From assembly GCA_946894095.1 (NCBI GenBank), contig OX335646.2, positions 15,866,077 to 15,930,076 on the forward strand: 64,000 nt of DNA, written 5' to 3'. The notes beneath the pieces were generated by a model. It ran no database searches and was not told the DNA's origin. It was given only the letters and a program-made list of their open reading frames with translations. A program made the position numbers and the translations under genes. Each line of letters starts with the position of its first letter. The stretch's first letter is position 1. This DNA is from Incurvaria masculella. Taxonomy: Eukaryota; Arthropoda; Insecta; Lepidoptera; Incurvariidae. This document shows, piece after piece, positions 56,101-62,100 of the stretch.

Positions 56101-59100
56101 CTCCATTCCTCGCGCCGATTCGTTGATAATTAGCCGACAAGTACGCAGAAATACAGAAAAGCTGCGTACCTTCATCAGCTTGGACTTGGCGAGTATGAGC
56201 GCGTGAATGTACATGCGGCACGGCTCGCTGCCGACGTGCTCCATGATGCTGGTGAAGGTGGTGAGCTGGCGGCGCCAGTGCTGCAGCTCCGCCAGCGGCC
56301 CGATGTCCGATGCCTCGCGCCTCAGCTGCTGGCTCTGCACTAGAACCTGCAGCAGGGACTTGCTTGATGTTTCGTGGATGGGACGACTACTGCAACTCAA
56401 TCGAGATTCGTTTTTTTTTTATGGAACCTGACATTGATGAATAATTCCACACAACTACAGTTATTATTTTAGCCCAACACATCACATTCCCGAAGGAATT
56501 AGGCGCCATGCCAGAACCTTCCCTATAAGAGCACGGCTACATTGAACTAGATGAAAAACGCGGACAATTTTTCATTGCCGCTTCAACTGAAGTTTCATCC
56601 AATGCGGTGGTACCAACCCGGGCGGGCTTAACTCTACCAACTAATAGGGGACCTACATGTCATAATGACGAATCCGAGTGAGTAATATACATCTAATGGA
56701 GGAAATAAAGAAACTGAAACTACAGTTTTACATGGGTTCGGAACCATGGAACAGCTCGCATTTGTGACAAAATAGTAATATTTATTTTGAGTCGTTATAT
56801 TTCTAGCTATCCTATAGAGTTTATCTGTTATTATTGGTAAGCATTGTACAGTTAATTAACTCTATTTTATTAAGCCTATTTATTTATTTCCTTGGGTAGT
56901 GTGACATAATTTTGCCCTTATCGGATGCTTGATGCACCATTATTTGAAAAGTTGTAGACTTTATTGGCCGAGTGGGTCAAAAGGGTGGGAGTAGGGAACT
57001 TGGGCAAAAATGCTATCGTATGTCTGTCCGGCTGTTCACCTCTACAGGTTGCATTTCAATCAATTCTCGTGAATTTTTCTAAGCAGGTTCGATAATTATA
57101 TGGATTTATTTTAGTCCCGCCAATTTTTGGAAATGTTCAAAAATGTAAAAAAAAAAAAGTTTTCTGACCAGACCTAAAGTATAAAAATAAATATTAAACC
57201 CACCATACTGATTTGCTTCAACCATTTTTTAACATGGGAACATATAGTTTCAAGCACGTGAGTCTTGGTGACCGCTATCTTCATTTTGTCTTGATCAGAG
57301 AGCTCTTCTTCATATAGTAGCAAGTCAATATCAAACTTGGTGCAGCAATCAAGGTCAAATTTCGTTTCTGAAAACACAAAAATCTTCAAAGTTGAAGTTA
57401 CAATACAGGTGAAAATATGTTATTTACGGGGTGGAAGCGTCTACAATATCTGGCCATATATATTAGTATTTGAACCCGAAGATCCATTATGTGGAACATT
57501 CATAAAGGAAGCAAATAAAAAGGTTCAAAGCTCCTAGTCCCAATTGTCGCCTAAATTGGCGTTTACGGAACTTCGAAGTTACGTAAAAACGTCAAACTCC
57601 ATACAAGTTCTTGCTAGATATTGTGTGGTTTTATTTCTTTAAGATATCAAAGTCAAACTCGGACTTCCGATTTGTATTTAAACGCGTAGTCGGCGTAAAC
57701 GGCAACGTCGACGTATTTATGGCAACGGTGAGTAAGCTGTCAAATCAAATTTGGACTCGCAAATGTTAGTTCGCTTAACGCCCAATACGCGTGCTCTTCA
57801 ATTATTCCATACAATTGAAAACTCCAGTTGATCAGTTTGCCGTAAACGCCCATTTAGGTGCCGGCTGGGACTAGGGACAATGGCCCAGTGGCGCGACACT
57901 TCGGCGATCGCTCTCCGAAGTTAAGCAACGCTGGGTCCGGTCAGGTCTTGGATGGGTGACCATTCGACCGTTGAGAGAGGCTGGCCGTGGTTCGGATTCC
58001 ACGTTAAACTGTAGGTCCCCTTCCTTATTTACTAGGTGGTAGGGTTTATCCCGCCCGGGTTGGTACCATCGCATTGGATGAACGATGGTCGAAGCGGCAA
58101 TGAAAATTGTCCGTGTTTTCCATCCAGTTCAATGTAGCCGTGCATTATAAGGAAGGTCCTGGCATGGCACCTAGTTCCCATGTGGTGTGTTGGGCTAATA
58201 ATACCATGACAGAAGGTGTGGTATTAGCCATCCATGGCCAGTCACATAAAAAAAAAAAAGGGTGTCAGAACATGTGGCTTTCACAAAATATCAAATAAAT
58301 GGTATGTGTTTCCGAACACTGTCTAATTTGTAAACAAAAGCACAATTTGATGTCATCAAGTAGCTCTGACTGCTAGAGTATGATAGTGTCCTAACACTTA
58401 CACACTTAGCTCTAATTTGTATGAAAAAAAATTTAGACAGGCAGCCTTGGATGTACATCTAAATCTTATTAATTTCTTGCTGATAACATGCAATAAGTTC
58501 TTTTTAATATTTTTTGGTTTTTAATCTTGGCCACTATTTATTTTATTATTGGTATTTTTTGGTCATCAGGTAACTGACTGCTAGAATGCGATAGTGTCTC
58601 AACACTTATTTATACACACAGCTCAATGTTTTAAATAAATGTACAATTAGACGACATCAAGTCGCTCTGACTGTTAAAGTGTGACAGTGACCCCTCACTT
58701 ACTGTAAGTACTAATTTGGATACAAAATTACAAGTTGTCATCAAGCAACTGATCACACTCACGTTCAAGATAATCCAAAAAGAACATGATTTTGGTGACA
58801 TAGAACTTAATAATGTCTTCGCTGTTCGGGTTGGGTGGGTTAATATCGCCCCACGCTGCACACACCAGCAGGGATGGTATGTACACACGTTTCATCTTGT
58901 CGAAGATTCCCGACACCACATTGCAGCTCTCCTGGTTTATGTTCACCATGGCGTAAAATATGTCCTGATAATACATACAGAATTGTATGAATTCATGAAT
59001 TCGTATAATAATAAAAAAAATATATGCAACATGTTGCAACAGCCAGTACTTTAATTTCACCAGCGAAATCCTCATGGTTTTCCAAGACGAAAAAGTTTAT

Positions 59101-62100
59101 TTATACGTGAATAGCATAGATGGCAGCGTCTAATTAAAGGTATCCCTTCCCCCACCATCTTATAGGTTCGATGCGCATCTAGCCCTTCAACAGATCATAT
59201 CGGGACCAATTTTTTGCCTACTGCGACAGGACTTGCACGAAATCATATCAGCAATTATCGGTGCTGGTTATAATTTCAATTTATGTATTAATGTATAAAT
59301 TCAACATGGCAAAATTGGTATTTTACTAACATCGGCCACACTTTTATTATCAACCGCTTTGTTGTTCTTGATACGGTATACAACTACACACTCTCCCATA
59401 GTTCTTGTGGTATTACCATCTGATATATAAACCCTTTTTGCTCTGCCCTTTGAACCAAAGCGGCCAGATTCTGTAATAGAAATAAATATGAATAGTTCCT
59501 ATATTTCATAAATGGTTATCAAATGTTAAATCTTCAAAGGTTAACATACATTTTATATGTTCGGCAGCTCAAGCCAAGCAGCGAGTTCAAACGGGTCGTA
59601 GCACAGGAGCGCGAGGACTTGTTTCCATACCAGAGGTCATGGGTTCAATCCCCACCACGTTCATGTGCCACTACTGTCTTTCTCTTTCTTACTTTAATAA
59701 GTGTATTTTGTCACAAATGCAAGCTGTTCCGTGGTTACTATGTTAAACTGTAAATTTGGAGGATTATGTGCCATCAACTTCGCTACATAAAAAAACCTAA
59801 ATCGATGCAAAACATAGCAAAAACAATTACATAAAGCATTATTTAAACCCAAAAATTTGGGTTTGCAGGTAATTATGTAAAAATAAAATGAGTATCACCA
59901 ACCAATTTTTACCGGAGGTAACATAGCGTTGCATACAACTATGCAGCCGCGCCCGCCTTCCGCAGTCATGCTGTCTAGCACCTCAATGTGCATGTCGTCA
60001 TCGTACGTACCTTCCTGTCATATTAATGGGTTAACTTGCGCTTAAGTTTGTGAACAGAATCAGATAAAATCAGTGTATACATCTAAAATCACACAGCTCT
60101 TGCAATCATGGAACAAACGAACACAAGTTCAATACACAGATAAAAGTGAATCACTCACGTTTTGATTTCGCATGTCATCACTGAAAATTTAATGTGGTCT
60201 CCCTCCACTCTAATTAAATAATCAAAGAAGGACAACACTAGGGAGACTCGTTAGAAATGGTTTTATGCAAGTAGCTGTCATTCCATGAGAAAGAGAGTAC
60301 AAGTATTCATCGGTGAATCACCGGTGAATGAGAATTACAAGATTAACCCCACAGACTGAGTTACTGAGTTGAGTTTCTGGGTTGCTTATAATAGAGTTAT
60401 AATGCTTACCAGCACATGCTCATTGGAGAGATTCAGTATTAATGCTGCAGTTTCTAACATGAATCTCTGCTGAGATTTTATTGCAGCTACCCGATTCTGT
60501 CGATCCTCTTTTGCTCTTGACTGAAATGAAAAGCCAAATACCTAGTGGATGAAAAACACACAAACAATTCTGAATCGTGGCCATCAATGCAGGAGAGTAG
60601 TTATAGTTATAATTAAATGTACCTATACTTACTTAATATATGGAGACCACACGGGAAGAGCTTTGCAACCTAACCGTAGCACCTAGTAAGGAAGGTGACC
60701 TAGTCTTACGTTTAACCCAAACCACAAACAACAAATCTGTTAGTCGTCTCTTACGACATGCACGGGAAAAAATGCAGTGTGCTAACTTGTATTTTATGGT
60801 GGACTTCATGAGTTATCACTTCGGTACAAAGTGATGGCGCTTTGAAAGTTCTCATTCTTGTCATCCATAACATTTAAGTTTTACAATAATAACAATATTG
60901 TGTTGACATGGCATAAGTAGGTGGGTCATTCTCTTTCTAAGTGAAGGTAGTTGTATGTAATTAAAAAGCTGTAAAAAGCAATTTTCATATTGTATTGTGT
61001 GACTAGAATTGCACGATATGTGATTGAATTAATAATTGCAATTACTATTTTTCATCTTAGGAATAAAACAGAAATAAAACGGCTCAATAAAGCTCCACAA
61101 GATCTCCTATTAGAGATATATATATATTTAGAATGAGCATAATATATCAGTGGATATATGACTCCCAATTTCCATATCAAATCTATTGCTCAATGTCTAA
61201 AAAAAGACACTTCGTATTGCAAGAGGAAACAAAACAATATTTGTAGAAGTATAAAAGGCAACGCAACACGGATAGCAGAAAAAAAGATTTTCCGGTTGGA
61301 ATTAGGAAAATGTGTGATTCTCATTTGTTTTTCGTACTGTCAAAATGAGTGAATCTAATGAAGAAATTCGATACATTTTAAAATTTTACTACAAAAAAGG
61401 TAAAAATGCAACGCAAGCCGCGAAAAAAATTTGCGATGTTTATGGACCTAGTGCAGTGTCTGTGAGAGTAGCACAAATTTGGTTTAAGCGTTTTCAATCC
61501 GGAAATTTTGATGTCAAAGATGCACGTCGCTCTGGTCGCCCTATTACGGATAAAATGGATGCCATTTTTGAAAAAGTGGAGCAAGATCGGCATATCAGTA
61601 GTTACGACGTAGCTGAAGAACTAGGAATTGACCACAAAACAGTTTTGGCGCATTTGAAAAAAACTGGGTACACAAAAAAGCTCGATATTTGGGTACCTCA
61701 CGAGCTCACTGAAAGAAACCTAATGAACCGTGTACTCATTTGTGATTCTTTATTACGACGTAATGAAACCGAACCATTTATGAAGAAGCTGATAACTGGT
61801 GATGAAAAGTGGATCACGTACGACAAGAACGTGCGAAAAAGGTCGTGGTCAAAGGCCGGTCAAGCTTCACAGACTGTGGCGAAACCCGGGTTAACTCGCA
61901 ACAAGGTGATGCTGTGTGTGTGGTGGGATTGGAAGGGCATTATTCATTATGAGCTGTTACCACCAGGCAGGACCATCGATTCTGAACTCTACTGCGAACA
62001 ACTGATGAGATTAAAGCAAGAAGTTGAGAGAAAGCGGCCGGAATTAATCAACAGAAGGGGTGTGGTTTTTCATCATGATAACGCTAGACCTCACACATCT

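Noticed and set aside
59570..59660. tRNA gene
   Set aside because: There is a good B box, but no cloverleaf, anticodon stem or acceptor stem could be formed; it reads as a SINE head.
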